Shown: one piece after another, positions 1 through 6,570 of the stretch
Numbering within the stretch: position 1 is the stretch's first letter
Layout of the letters: each line of letters starts with the position of its first letter
DNA from: Chitinophagaceae bacterium
GTDB lineage: Bacteria; Bacteroidota; Bacteroidia; Chitinophagales; Chitinophagaceae
Direction: 5' to 3'
DNA length: 11,595 nt
Assembly (NCBI GenBank): GCA_030151745.1
Contig: JASLDA010000326.1
Location: 1 to 11,595, forward strand
Program-made: the position numbers and the translations under genes
Notes under the pieces: model-generated
Database searches by the model: none
Seen by the model: the letters and a program-made list of their open reading frames with translations, nothing else
Told to the model about the DNA's origin: nothing

Positions 1-1368
1 CTCCAGCACCGGATCTCCGTTTTCAATAAATGGCAGCTCACGCGCCGGAAGGGCCGCGCGGCAAGCCTGGCCGCCCGCTACGTCTACGAGGACCGCTGGG
101 GCGGGCAGACCGGCTGGAACCGCAGCTGGCGCGGCTCGGACAGCATTTACGGAGAAAGCATCTATACCTCGCGCCTCGAGCTGCTGGGGCTTTACCAGCT
201 GCCCCTGCGCGAGCGCATCTTCGCGCAGCTGAGCTATAACCTGCATGATCAGGACTCGCGCTACGGCCTCACATCCTATATAGCCCGGCAGCATGTCGGC
301 TTTGCGCAGCTGTACTGGGACAAGACCCTCGGTGGCCATAGCCTGCTGGCCGGCGCCGCGCTGCGGTACACCTGGTACGACGATAATACTCCCGCTACGG
401 CTGGTCCGGCCGGCCGCGACCAGCCTGCCATTACGCCGCTGCCGGGAGCTTTCCTGCAGGACGAGTGGACGATTAGCCCGAAGCATAAGATCCTGGCCGG
501 ATACCGCTGCGACTACGACCGCCACCACGGCGGCATTCAGAGCCCCCGCCTGGCCTGGCGCTGGGCCCCGGGACCGCTCACGACGATCCGGACCTCGTTC
601 GGCACCGGGTTCCGGGTGGTAAACCTGTTCACCGAGGATCATGCCGCGCTTACTGGAGCGCGGACCGTCGTCATCGAAGAGGCCCTGTCGCCGGAGCGCT
701 CGCTGAACGGCAACCTGAACATGGTCCGCAGCATCCCCCTGCGCAAGGCCTTGCTCAATCTCGATGCGACCGGCTTCTACAGCCATTTCAGTAATAAGAT
801 CATCGGCGACTTTGACACCGACCCCGACAAGATCATTTACCGGAACCTGCACGGCTACGCGGTTTCGCGCGGCGTGAGCCTGAACACCGAACTGAGCCTG
901 ATAGACTTACCGCTCCGGGTCCTGGCCGGCGTGACCTACGCGGATGTGTTCCAGGAGCGCGACGGCGCAAGGGTCAGGCAGCTGCATGCCCCGGCGTGGA
1001 CCGGCACATTCACGGCGAGCTACAGTTTCACCAGAAAGCTGGGCGCCGACCTGAGCGGGCGCTGGTGCGGACCGATGCGGCTCCCCGTTTTGCCGGAGGA
1101 TTACCGCCCGGAATACAGCCCTTGGTTCCTGATCGCAAATATCCAGCTGAGCTACAGGGTGACGAGGGAGCTGGAGCTTTACGGCGGGATAAAGAACCTG
1201 CTGGATTTCGTTCCGAGGGATCCCATCATGCGGCCTTTCGATCCTTTCGATAAGAACGTCAACGATCCGGTTTCGAATCCCAAAGGATACACCTTCGATC
1301 CGGGATATAACTACGCGCCTTTGCAGGGGTTGCGCGGATTCCTGGGCTTGCGGCTTACCCGGAATTGA
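1..1368 (+). CDS. TonB-dependent outer-membrane receptor, C-terminal part (5' truncated)
   Basis: Reading frame 1 is open from the first base to a TGA at 1366-1368, giving 455 residues without a start, so the N-terminal signal, plug domain and first barrel strands lie outside the window. The protein is a run of alternating amphipathic strands rich in Tyr, Trp and Arg, as in a 22-strand barrel. Recognisable family stretches are 'YVYEDRWGG' near residue 28, 'IYGESIYTSR' near residue 50, 'FGTGFRVVNLFTED' near 200 and 'LYGGIKNLLDF' near 392, followed by a closing segment of the 'Y.Y.PLQG.RGFLGLRL' type. These resemble FepA/CirA/BtuB-like receptors of Bacteroidota, which import siderophores, cobalamin or similar ligands using TonB energy; the ligand cannot be told from this part. 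The chain ends 'LRLTRN' instead of the usual terminal aromatic residue, which is slightly unusual for a BAM substrate. A GTG at 616 is an internal codon, not the start. Confidence 0.9.
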   Translation, partial: LQHRISVFNKWQLTRRKGRAASLAARYVYEDRWGGQTGWNRSWRGSDSIYGESIYTSRLELLGLYQLPLRERIFAQLSYNLHDQDSRYGLTSYIARQHVGFAQLYWDKTLGGHSLLAGAALRYTWYDDNTPATAGPAGRDQPAITPLPGAFLQDEWTISPKHKILAGYRCDYDRHHGGIQSPRLAWRWAPGPLTTIRTSFGTGFRVVNLFTEDHAALTGARTVVIEEALSPERSLNGNLNMVRSIPLRKALLNLDATGFYSHFSNKIIGDFDTDPDKIIYRNLHGYAVSRGVSLNTELSLIDLPLRVLAGVTYADVFQERDGARVRQLHAPAWTGTFTASYSFTRKLGADLSGRWCGPMRLPVLPEDYRPEYSPWFLIANIQLSYRVTRELELYGGIKNLLDFVPRDPIMRPFDPFDKNVNDPVSNPKGYTFDPGYNYAPLQGLRGFLGLRLTRN

Positions 1369-1378
1369 AGGCGGGGAA

Positions 1379-1413
1379 GCCCGGCCCTTGCCTTACCTGG
1401 ATTTGAGCCGGGC
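1379..1413 (+). terminator. Possible weak hairpin after the TonB receptor gene
   Basis: GCCCGGC at 1379-1385 pairs perfectly with GCCGGGC at 1407-1413 across a 21-base loop, 10 bases after the receptor stop codon. No T-tract follows (ATTATCTTC), so an intrinsic terminator is only a possibility. The hairpin ends 14 bases before the next gene's GTG. Confidence 0.3.
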
Positions 1414-1427
1414 ATTATCTTCACATC

Positions 1428-2459
1428 GTGAGAAAATACCTGTTTTGCCTTTTGATTTCCCTTGTTGCGCTGGCTCCCGAAACGCGGGCGGAACGCGAGC
1501 TTGTATGGATCCCGGATACCAGCCTCATTGTCGGCATGACGCTGCCCTACGATCACGTCGCCTTCGTCGACGCCCGGAGCAATAGGGAATCTATCGGCTG
1601 GCTCAGGACCGGCGCTCTCAACCGCTACGGCGGCCTGGTGACCGATGACTCGTTGCGCCTGAGCCTGAACAGGTATGCAGGCAAGCTGATGCAGCGGACA
1701 AAAAATGGCCCGGGGGAGCTGCTGGTGGTCCTGCGCAGCTTCTGGATAGAGGACCGCAAAGGCACCGAGGAGATCGGCACCGTGCATTTCCGGGCGGATC
1801 TTTTTCGTGGCGGCGAGGGGGCGTACCGGCATGTGTACAGTATGGATACGCTGTACGAGTCCAAGAGCGGCTGGGACGTCACCGCCAGTGTGAAGCACCT
1901 GGGCTCGCGGGCCGTCATCGATATGATGCGGATCGGCTGCGCCCCTGCGGAGGAATCCCGCAGCTACAGCCTGGACGAGGCGGTTGCGCGGGAGCTGCAG
2001 GTGCTGCAGCAGTGGCCGGTATATGGAGAAACGGCCCCGCCCCGCGGCGTGTATCGCTCTTTCAATGAGTTCCTGAGCCTGCGTCCGTCCGATACCGGTT
2101 TCGCCGGTCAGCGTATCGTGGCCATGGACGGGCCGGATCAGTACGTCTTTTTCCAGCTGAAGGGCAATGGCCGGAAAGGGAAGCGTATCGGCCCGGACCA
2201 GTGCTTTGCCATCTATGACGGGAAGCTTTGGCATCTGGCGCGCCGGGGCGGCTTCAGCAATATGACGCTGCAGAACGGCGAGTTCTTCGCGACGCAGCCC
2301 TTGCTTGGCCTGACAGACAATTCCTTTGCGATGGGCATGCTCTTCGGAATGGCCGGTGCCGCGTTTGCAAGTATGGACCAGAGCAAGCACTACAGGATGT
2401 ACTATACGCGGCTGGACGCGGAGCACCAGCGCTTCGCCCCGGTCCGGCGCTCGAGATAA
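1428..2459 (+). CDS. Exported protein of unknown function
   Basis: This encodes 343 residues from a GTG start. Residues 1-21 form a signal peptide: MRKY, a hydrophobic core (LFCLLISLVALA) and a likely signal peptidase I site after TRA at 19-21. The mature part therefore probably lies in the periplasm or at the outer membrane. I do not recognise the family. It has a mixed alpha/beta composition, a stretch typical of a small beta domain near residues 90-130 (LLVVLRSFWIEDRKG, then GTVHFRADLF), and a hydrophobic Gly/Ala/Met-rich segment at about 298-317 (MGMLFGMAGAAFA) that could be a buried helix or a membrane contact. The tail is basic (APVRRSR). The GTG was chosen because it places the signal peptide at the N-terminus; no in-frame ATG precedes it. 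The gene lies 59 bases after the TonB receptor on the same strand, so co-transcription is possible. A long antisense frame (1311-2426) lacks such features and is considered spurious. Confidence 0.8.
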   Translation: MRKYLFCLLISLVALAPETRAERELVWIPDTSLIVGMTLPYDHVAFVDARSNRESIGWLRTGALNRYGGLVTDDSLRLSLNRYAGKLMQRTKNGPGELLVVLRSFWIEDRKGTEEIGTVHFRADLFRGGEGAYRHVYSMDTLYESKSGWDVTASVKHLGSRAVIDMMRIGCAPAEESRSYSLDEAVARELQVLQQWPVYGETAPPRGVYRSFNEFLSLRPSDTGFAGQRIVAMDGPDQYVFFQLKGNGRKGKRIGPDQCFAIYDGKLWHLARRGGFSNMTLQNGEFFATQPLLGLTDNSFAMGMLFGMAGAAFASMDQSKHYRMYYTRLDAEHQRFAPVRRSR

Positions 2460-2493
2460 GCGCAGAACATCCCCGGAGCGGCCGCGTTCGGCA

Positions 2494-3384
2494 TCAGAAG
2501 CCGGGTCGCTGCAGGCTGTCCAGCCTGCGGTACAGCTCCTCCTGCGTTACCTGCTTCATTTCCAGCTGCAATTCCTGGTCTGGCCGGGCCGTAAAAAGCG
2601 TCTCGGCGTAGAGCCAGGTCTTGCCTGCCTGCTGCACGCCGGCAATAATAGCGGGCCTGCCGGGGCGTAAGGGAACGGTGCCGTTGTTGCGGTAGAATGC
2701 ATAGCTCCCACCCCCCGAAACGGCAGGGCCGCCTTCCAGGATGATCCCGTCTTCCGGAAGGATCAGGTAAACGCTGATGCCGCCCGGGGCGCCGCCTGTG
2801 AACTTTGCCAGGACTCGGCTGTTTTCAAAGCCCGGCAAATCCCTGATCAGCGCACCGGCGCCCGTCCATCCGAAAGCCGGGACCGGCGCCGTTCCCTGGC
2901 CGGGCCGGGAAACGGGGGAATTCCATTCGAAGCGGTTGTGCCGGCTGCCGGAATCCTGCCAGAGCTGCATGCCCGGCCTGAGTGCCGCGGGCGGCATAGA
3001 GAGTATGATCGCCTTGGCAAGCGCGGGCTTCGTATCTGCTCCCGGCTCGATATCTATCATGCCGCCGGAGCTCAGGATATCGCTGCCGCTCAGGGTGACG
3101 AGTCCGCCGCGCAGCATGCGCCCGGGAGTGTAGGCTTCGCGGACCACGATTTGCCCCGTAGTGCCCGTACCGGGTTGTACGCTGCCTGCCGGTATTTGTA
3201 TGGAAGCCCCGCCCTGCGTCCGGAGCGTCGTATCCCGGTCGGCGCGGATCTCGAACGTGTCGGCGGGCAGATCGGAGGCTTTGAGCGGGGTCACCGGCAA
3301 AGGGCCGCGGTTGCAGGCCTGGAGCAGGACGGCGCCGGCAAGGGCCAGGCTTGCAAGGCGTGGAAAGAATCTACCTGCCGCCAT
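2494..3384 (-). CDS. Lipoprotein with ZU5-like domain, function unknown
   Basis: The 296-residue protein begins at ATG 3384 with a lipoprotein signal: MAAGRFFPR, a hydrophobic core and a lipobox LLQAC with the acylated Cys at position 24. Residues about 42-115 resemble a module common in Bacteroidota surface proteins and akin to ZU5 domains: 'TTLRTQGGASIQIPAGSV', then 'GQIVVREAYTPGRML', then 'LSSGGMIDIEP'. In related proteins this reads roughly as 'G..I.IPA.AF....G..V.G.V.....E', followed by 'SGGMI.IEA'. Next comes 'PGMQLWQDS', also typical of that group. The rest is beta-rich, and the last 30 residues look helical (QELQLEMKQVTQEELYRRLDSLQ). A longer frame reaches upstream to 3531, but it has no signal sequence and covers the preceding gene, so ATG 3384 is preferred; GGAGA lies just before it. 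The start overlaps the end of the small secreted-protein gene by 14 bases, suggesting translational coupling. An anchored periplasmic or surface role is inferred. Confidence 0.82.
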   Translation of the reverse strand: MAAGRFFPRLASLALAGAVLLQACNRGPLPVTPLKASDLPADTFEIRADRDTTLRTQGGASIQIPAGSVQPGTGTTGQIVVREAYTPGRMLRGGLVTLSGSDILSSGGMIDIEPGADTKPALAKAIILSMPPAALRPGMQLWQDSGSRHNRFEWNSPVSRPGQGTAPVPAFGWTGAGALIRDLPGFENSRVLAKFTGGAPGGISVYLILPEDGIILEGGPAVSGGGSYAFYRNNGTVPLRPGRPAIIAGVQQAGKTWLYAETLFTARPDQELQLEMKQVTQEELYRRLDSLQRPGF

Positions 3385-3634
3385 TGTCTCCGTTTTGATC
3401 CTGGGAAGAAGCCGGTTTGGCAGAGCTGCTGTCGCCGCCCGGAAGGGTATTGCGCTTCGGGCCGCTGTGGTAATGCCAGGTACTGCGGGAATGGTGTTCC
3501 ATCGGCTGGGGCCGGCCCTTGGGCACGGCATTTTGCTGTTGGGGCCCGGCGGTCGCGGACTTGTCGGTGGGCTTATTCTGCGCGAGGGCCGGCAGGCCGA
3601 GGACGCAGAGCAGAGGCAGGATGCGGAGATGCAT
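3371..3634 (-). CDS. Small secreted His/Pro/Gln-rich protein
   Basis: This encodes 87 residues from ATG 3634. Residues 1-18 are a compact signal peptide (MHLRILPLLCVLGLPALA, cleavage expected after ALA). The mature part of about 69 residues is low in complexity, rich in Gln, Pro, Ser, Lys and Gly, with a His cluster (MEHHSRSTWHYHSG, residues 45-58) and a Ser/Asp/Gly-rich tail. It is probably disordered; the His cluster could bind metal, which is speculation. An in-frame TTG at 3652 would add MRKLPA, but it falls inside a TAnnTTTG promoter element (3650-3657), so ATG 3634 is the better start. The stop lies inside the next gene, a lipoprotein, with a 14-base overlap, so the two are probably co-translated. 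No named family is recognised. The gene is short and its composition partly follows the high GC content, so its reality rests on the signal peptide, promoter and overlap. Confidence 0.65.
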   Translation of the reverse strand: MHLRILPLLCVLGLPALAQNKPTDKSATAGPQQQNAVPKGRPQPMEHHSRSTWHYHSGPKRNTLPGGDSSSAKPASSQDQNGDNGGR

Positions 3635-3649
3635 GGCCGGTAATTTGCG

Positions 3650-3681
3650 CAAAAGTAGCGCGGTTCCTGAGTTTGCGCAGA
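3650..3681 (-). promoter_or_regulatory. Bacteroidota-type promoter for the small secreted protein and lipoprotein pair
   Basis: On the minus strand the -7 element TACTTTTG (3650-3657) matches TAnnTTTG exactly. A TCTG at 3678-3681 lies 20 bases upstream, one mismatch from the TTTG -33 element. The start codon at 3634 follows closely, so the leader would be only about 10 bases. The -7 box sits between GCGC half-sites (3647-3650 and 3658-3661). The -33 element reaches to within two bases of the epimerase stop codon at 3683-3685. Confidence 0.6.
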
Positions 3682-3682
3682 T

Positions 3683-4711
3683 CTACAGCTCCTCGTGCAC
3701 CGCTGTCCCTGTGCTGTAGAGCCTGCGGAAAAAATCTACCGTTTTCGAAAGGCCCTCCGTGAAGCGCTGGGTCGGCTCATAGCCGAGCAGGGTGCGGGCC
3801 TTGCTGATGTCTGCAAGCGAATTGCGGATATCTCCGGCACGGGGCTCCCGGTATATGGCTTCATGCTGAAGGCCGAGCTGCGTGCGGATGGCTTCGTAGA
3901 GAAAACGCACGGAGAAGTTCTCGCCTACGGCGATGTTGTAAGCCTTGCCGAAAGCCTCGGGGTTTTCGCAGAGCATCCCGCGCACATTGGCCTGCACGGC
4001 ATTTTCCACATAGGTGAAGTCGCGCGTCTGTTCGCCGTCGCCGTTGATATATACGGGCGTATTGTTGATGATGCCGCTCACGAACAGCGGGATCACGGCG
4101 GCGTAGGGGCCGTCGGGGTCCTGGCGCGGGCCGAAGATGTTGAAGTACCGCAATCCGATCACCTTCATTCCGTACAGCGCCGCGAACACGCCGGCGTACA
4201 GCTCGTTGGTCTTCTTGGTGACGGCATAGGGGGAGAGCGGGTTGCCGACGCGCTCCTCGACTTTCGGAAGCGCGGGCTCGTCGCCGTAGACGGAGGACGA
4301 GGAGGCGTAGACGAAGCTCTTCACGCCTGCGTCCTTTGCGGCCGTGATCATGTTGACGAAGCCGCTGACATTGACTTCGTTCGATGTGACCGGGTCCTTG
4401 ACGCTGCGGGGCACCGAGCCGAGCGCCGCCTGATGCGTCACGTGATCGATGCCTGCGCATGCGGCCGCGCAGGTCCGCGGATCACGGATATCGCCGGGCA
4501 TGAACTCGAAGTTCGCGTAGCCGAAGAAGGGCTGGATATTGCGCTCGAAGCCGGTTGCCAGATTGTCCAGCACGCGGACCTTGCCTGCGCCGTGCGTCAG
4601 CAGGTATTCGACGATATGCGAGCCGACGAAGCCGGCCCCTCCGGTCACCAGGAAGCTTTTTCCCGACAGATCGCCGTCATGAAAGCGGTATTCCGATGCC
4701 TGTGATGCCAT
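3683..4711 (-). CDS. UDP-N-acetylglucosamine 4-epimerase, WbpP/TviC type
   Basis: The 342-residue product is an extended short-chain dehydrogenase/reductase. It has the NAD-binding GGAGFVG at 24-30, a Ser-rich catalytic segment YASSSSVYG (135-143), and catalytic Tyr162 and Lys166 in SPYAVTK. The combination HQAALGSVPRS (93-103), YINGDGEQTRDF and NSLADISKA closely follows Pseudomonas WbpP and Salmonella TviC, which interconvert UDP-GlcNAc and UDP-GalNAc or their uronic acids. Ser298, in NSLADISK, sits where WbpP has the small residue that admits the N-acetyl group, whereas E. coli GalE has Tyr; this supports N-acetylated substrates. The residue alignment is from memory. The length is normal for the family. 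It lies 20 bases downstream of the sugar 6-dehydrogenase gene on the same strand, an operon-like pairing like tviB-tviC. The product is cytoplasmic and feeds capsule, exopolysaccharide or O-antigen synthesis. UDP-glucose 4-epimerase activity is a less likely alternative. Confidence 0.92.
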   Translation of the reverse strand: MASQASEYRFHDGDLSGKSFLVTGGAGFVGSHIVEYLLTHGAGKVRVLDNLATGFERNIQPFFGYANFEFMPGDIRDPRTCAAACAGIDHVTHQAALGSVPRSVKDPVTSNEVNVSGFVNMITAAKDAGVKSFVYASSSSVYGDEPALPKVEERVGNPLSPYAVTKKTNELYAGVFAALYGMKVIGLRYFNIFGPRQDPDGPYAAVIPLFVSGIINNTPVYINGDGEQTRDFTYVENAVQANVRGMLCENPEAFGKAYNIAVGENFSVRFLYEAIRTQLGLQHEAIYREPRAGDIRNSLADISKARTLLGYEPTQRFTEGLSKTVDFFRRLYSTGTAVHEEL

Positions 4712-4731
4712 TCAGAGATTGTTTAAATGCC

Positions 4732-6021
4732 TTACAGGCTCCAATATTCTAGATTGTTGATCCTGTTGCGGTAGCTGCCCTTGATATCGACCAGCAGGGC
4801 TTTGGGTGCCATGATGCCGCGGAAATAATCTTCGTCGAGATCCTTGTATGCCGTGTGGTTCACCGCTACGATAACTGCGCTGTAGCCCTTGTCCGGGGCG
4901 GTTTCCAGCCCGAAGCCGTACTCATGCTCCAGCTCGGCGCTGTCGGCGTGAGGATCCACCACGTGCACATTCACATGGAAGCCTTTCAGCTCGCGCACGA
5001 CATCGGCGACTTTGGAGTTGCGGATATCGGTGACATCCTCCTTGAAGGTGCAGCCCATGACGAGGACCTTGGCCTCGGCGATATTGGCGCCACTGCCGAT
5101 GATACGCTGAACGGTCTTCTTGGCGACGTAGGCGGCCATCCCGTCGTTGATGACGCGGCCCGCGAGGATGACGCGGCTGGTGTAGCCGAGCTGCTGGCTT
5201 TTGTACGTGAGATAGTACGGGTCGACGCCGATGCAGTGTCCGCCGACGAGCCCGGGGAAGAATTTCAGAAAGTTCCACTTGGTCCGGGCCGCTTCCAGGA
5301 CTTCGTAGGTTTTGATGCCGAGCTTGTCGAAAATGATGGACAGCTCGTTCATCAGGGCGATGTTTAGATCGCGCTGCGTGTTCTCGATGATCTTGGCGGC
5401 CTCAGCGACCTTAACCGAGGAAGCGCGGTGGACGCCGGCCTTCACCACCAGCTCGTAGGTCATCGCGATTTCCTCCAGGGCTTCGGCATCCGAGCCGCTG
5501 ACCACCTTCACGACGTTCTCCAGCGTATGCTGCTTGTCGCCCGGGTTGATACGTTCCGGGCTATAGCCATATTTGTAGTCGATCCCGGCCCGGAGCCCGC
5601 TGATGCGGTCGATGACCGGAAGGCAGTCCTCCTCGGTGCATCCGGGATAGACCGTGCTCTCGAAGACCACGTAGTCGCCCTTTTTGATGACCTTGCCGAT
5701 GGTCTCGGATGCCCGCAGCACGGGATTCAGGTCCGGCACGTTATGTTCGTCTACAGGCGTGGGTACGGCAACGATGTAGAAGCGGGCTTCGCGGAGCTTG
5801 TCTAGATCGGCGCTGAACTCGATGCTGCAGCCTTCGAAGGCCTCCGGCCCCAGCTCCTTGGAGGGGTCGATGTTTTCGCGCATCATCCCGACGCGCTTTT
5901 CGTTGATGTCGAAACCGATTACATCGATCTTCCGGGCGAAGGCCAGGGCAATGGGCAGGCCCACATAGCCTAGGCCGATCAGCGCGAGCTTGGATTCTTT
6001 CGCGACGAGTTGGGAATACAT
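4732..6021 (-). CDS. UDP-N-acetyl-hexosamine 6-dehydrogenase, WbpO/TviB type
   Basis: The 429-residue product belongs to the UDP-glucose/GDP-mannose dehydrogenase family, which performs two NAD-dependent oxidations at C6 to make a uronic acid. Visible features are the N-terminal Rossmann motif GLGYVGLP (16-23), VAVPTPVDEH (84-93), ESTVYPG (121-127), GYSPERINPGD (152-162), the central helix KVAEAAKIIENTQRDLNIALMNE with Lys210 (204-226), and the nucleophile Cys263 in GGHCIGVDPYY. The C-terminal UDP-binding part has TFKED (325-329) and DIRNSK (332-337). The sequence follows WbpO/TviB more closely than UDP-glucose dehydrogenases, so UDP-GlcNAc or UDP-GalNAc is the likely substrate. With the adjacent epimerase, the expected product is UDP-GalNAcA. 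Only one plausible start exists (ATG 6021). A TATGTTTG element lies about 55 bases upstream. No glycosyltransferase or polymerase gene is present in the window. Confidence 0.93.
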   Translation of the reverse strand: MYSQLVAKESKLALIGLGYVGLPIALAFARKIDVIGFDINEKRVGMMRENIDPSKELGPEAFEGCSIEFSADLDKLREARFYIVAVPTPVDEHNVPDLNPVLRASETIGKVIKKGDYVVFESTVYPGCTEEDCLPVIDRISGLRAGIDYKYGYSPERINPGDKQHTLENVVKVVSGSDAEALEEIAMTYELVVKAGVHRASSVKVAEAAKIIENTQRDLNIALMNELSIIFDKLGIKTYEVLEAARTKWNFLKFFPGLVGGHCIGVDPYYLTYKSQQLGYTSRVILAGRVINDGMAAYVAKKTVQRIIGSGANIAEAKVLVMGCTFKEDVTDIRNSKVADVVRELKGFHVNVHVVDPHADSAELEHEYGFGLETAPDKGYSAVIVAVNHTAYKDLDEDYFRGIMAPKALLVDIKGSYRNRINNLEYWSL

Positions 6022-6076
6022 GCGGGCAGAAAGTAGTTGACTGAAAAGCCCGGTATGGGGCCTTACTTACGGGCTG

Positions 6077-6084
6077 CAAACATA
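6077..6084 (-). promoter_or_regulatory. -7 promoter element for the dehydrogenase-epimerase pair
   Basis: TATGTTTG on the minus strand is an exact match to the Bacteroidota TAnnTTTG -7 element, 55 bases before ATG 6021. No good TTTG lies 19-21 bases upstream; a TTG at about 14 bases is too close. A leader of about 50 bases is predicted. Confidence 0.5.
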
Positions 6085-6146
6085 GGCAATGTGACGCGCA
6101 AGCCGGGAAGGCCGGTTTCCCATGGGGCTGTTAAAGGAGATTATGG

Positions 6147-6170
6147 ATTTGTGAATTCGTGAATTTGTGA
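6147..6170. repeat. Three 8-bp tandem repeats, ATTTGTGA
   Basis: Three adjacent octamers read ATTTGTGA, ATTCGTGA and ATTTGTGA, with one substitution in the middle copy. The sequence is notably AT-rich beside GC-rich neighbours. Short direct repeats like this are common in intergenic Bacteroidota DNA; no function is evident. Confidence 0.7.
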
Positions 6171-6289
6171 ATGACGGGGATTTTCGCCGCAGCGCTTCGG
6201 GGACAGGCGCGCAATGCAGGGGCCATGCAGAAAAGGACAGGATATTCCATGACCTATCATGGGCCGGAGCGCCCGGAAGCAAGCCCACG

Positions 6290-6314
6290 AAAAAAGCCGC
6301 AGTTTCTTGCGGCT
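6290..6314 (-). terminator. Rho-independent terminator of the THX gene
   Basis: On the minus strand AGCCGCA pairs with TGCGGCT across a 6-base loop (7-bp stem, 6295-6314) and is followed by a run of six T (6290-6295, the first T also closing the stem). It lies 27 bases after the THX stop codon. Confidence 0.85.
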
Positions 6315-6341
6315 CAGTTCGTTTTTCCGGGCATGTTAGGC

Positions 6342-6470
6342 TCAGGCTTCAGCCTTCTTGGCCTTGGCGGCTGCAGCGGCCTTGCGAACGATCTCGCGGG
6401 CCGGGCGGGACTTGCCGAAAGATCCGTTGCTGATCTTTCCGCGCTTTGTTTTTTTATCTCCTCTTCCCAT
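6342..6470 (-). CDS. 30S ribosomal protein THX (Bacteroidota type)
   Basis: A 42-residue, very basic protein starts at ATG 6470 and ends at TGA 6342-6344. It opens MGRGDKKTKRGKISNGSFGKSRP, closely matching the small Thx proteins annotated in Bacteroidota (MGKGDKK..RGKI..GS.G..RP), which bind the head of the 30S subunit. After this conserved core come REIVR and an Ala/Lys-rich tail (KAAAAAKAKKAEA) that varies among homologues. It stands alone as a transcription unit, with a TATTTTTG element upstream and a clear terminator downstream. Its neighbour upstream is the HU gene, also a small basic nucleic-acid-binding protein. Confidence 0.9.
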   Translation of the reverse strand: MGRGDKKTKRGKISNGSFGKSRPAREIVRKAAAAAKAKKAEA

Positions 6471-6511
6471 GGTCTTGAATTTTAAACAGTAAAAAAATGA
6501 GTTTGGGGCTG

Positions 6512-6519
6512 CAAAAATA
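6512..6519 (-). promoter_or_regulatory. -7 promoter element of the THX gene
   Basis: TATTTTTG on the minus strand matches TAnnTTTG exactly, 41 bases before ATG 6470. The position of the -33 box falls inside the HU terminator hairpin, and no TTTG is present there, so the promoter would rely on the -7 element. Confidence 0.5.
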
Positions 6520-6547
6520 CAGAAGCAGGCGATTTGACGCCTGCTTC
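6512..6547 (-). terminator. Rho-independent terminator of the HU gene
   Basis: A perfect 10-bp stem GAAGCAGGCG / CGCCTGCTTC (6538-6547 and 6522-6531) with a 6-base loop stands 23 bases after the HU stop. On the minus strand it is followed by TGTATTTTTG, an interrupted T-rich tract that is at the same time the THX -7 element. Confidence 0.75.
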
Positions 6548-6570
6548 CCTGTCCGAAGTGTATCGGAAAA

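Larger units (their letters stand above)
6022..6341. other. 320-bp intergenic region between the dehydrogenase gene and THX
   Basis: No convincing gene lies here. Its 5' side holds the dehydrogenase leader and -7 element, its middle has a short AT-rich tandem repeat (6147-6170), and its 3' side has the THX terminator (6290-6314). Short frames through it (for example 6171-6485 on the plus strand) cross the THX gene antisense and lack start signals. Nothing else is recognised. Confidence 0.6.

Noticed and set aside
616..1368. GTG 616 as the start of a 250-residue protein
   Set aside because: The same frame is open back to base 1 with continuous beta-barrel sequence, so this is only the tail of a longer receptor.
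1311..2426. 371-residue open frame on the minus strand
   Set aside because: It is antisense to the exported protein at 1428-2459 and the end of the TonB receptor gene, has no signal peptide or recognisable motif, and its composition (His, Arg, Ala, Gln) is that expected of GC-rich antisense sequence.
3385..3531. Upstream extension of the lipoprotein frame
   Set aside because: It would bury the lipoprotein signal 49 residues inside the protein and overlap most of the small secreted-protein gene.
3695..4705. 336-residue open frame on the plus strand
   Set aside because: It mirrors the epimerase gene exactly; the epimerase has full catalytic motifs and this frame has none.
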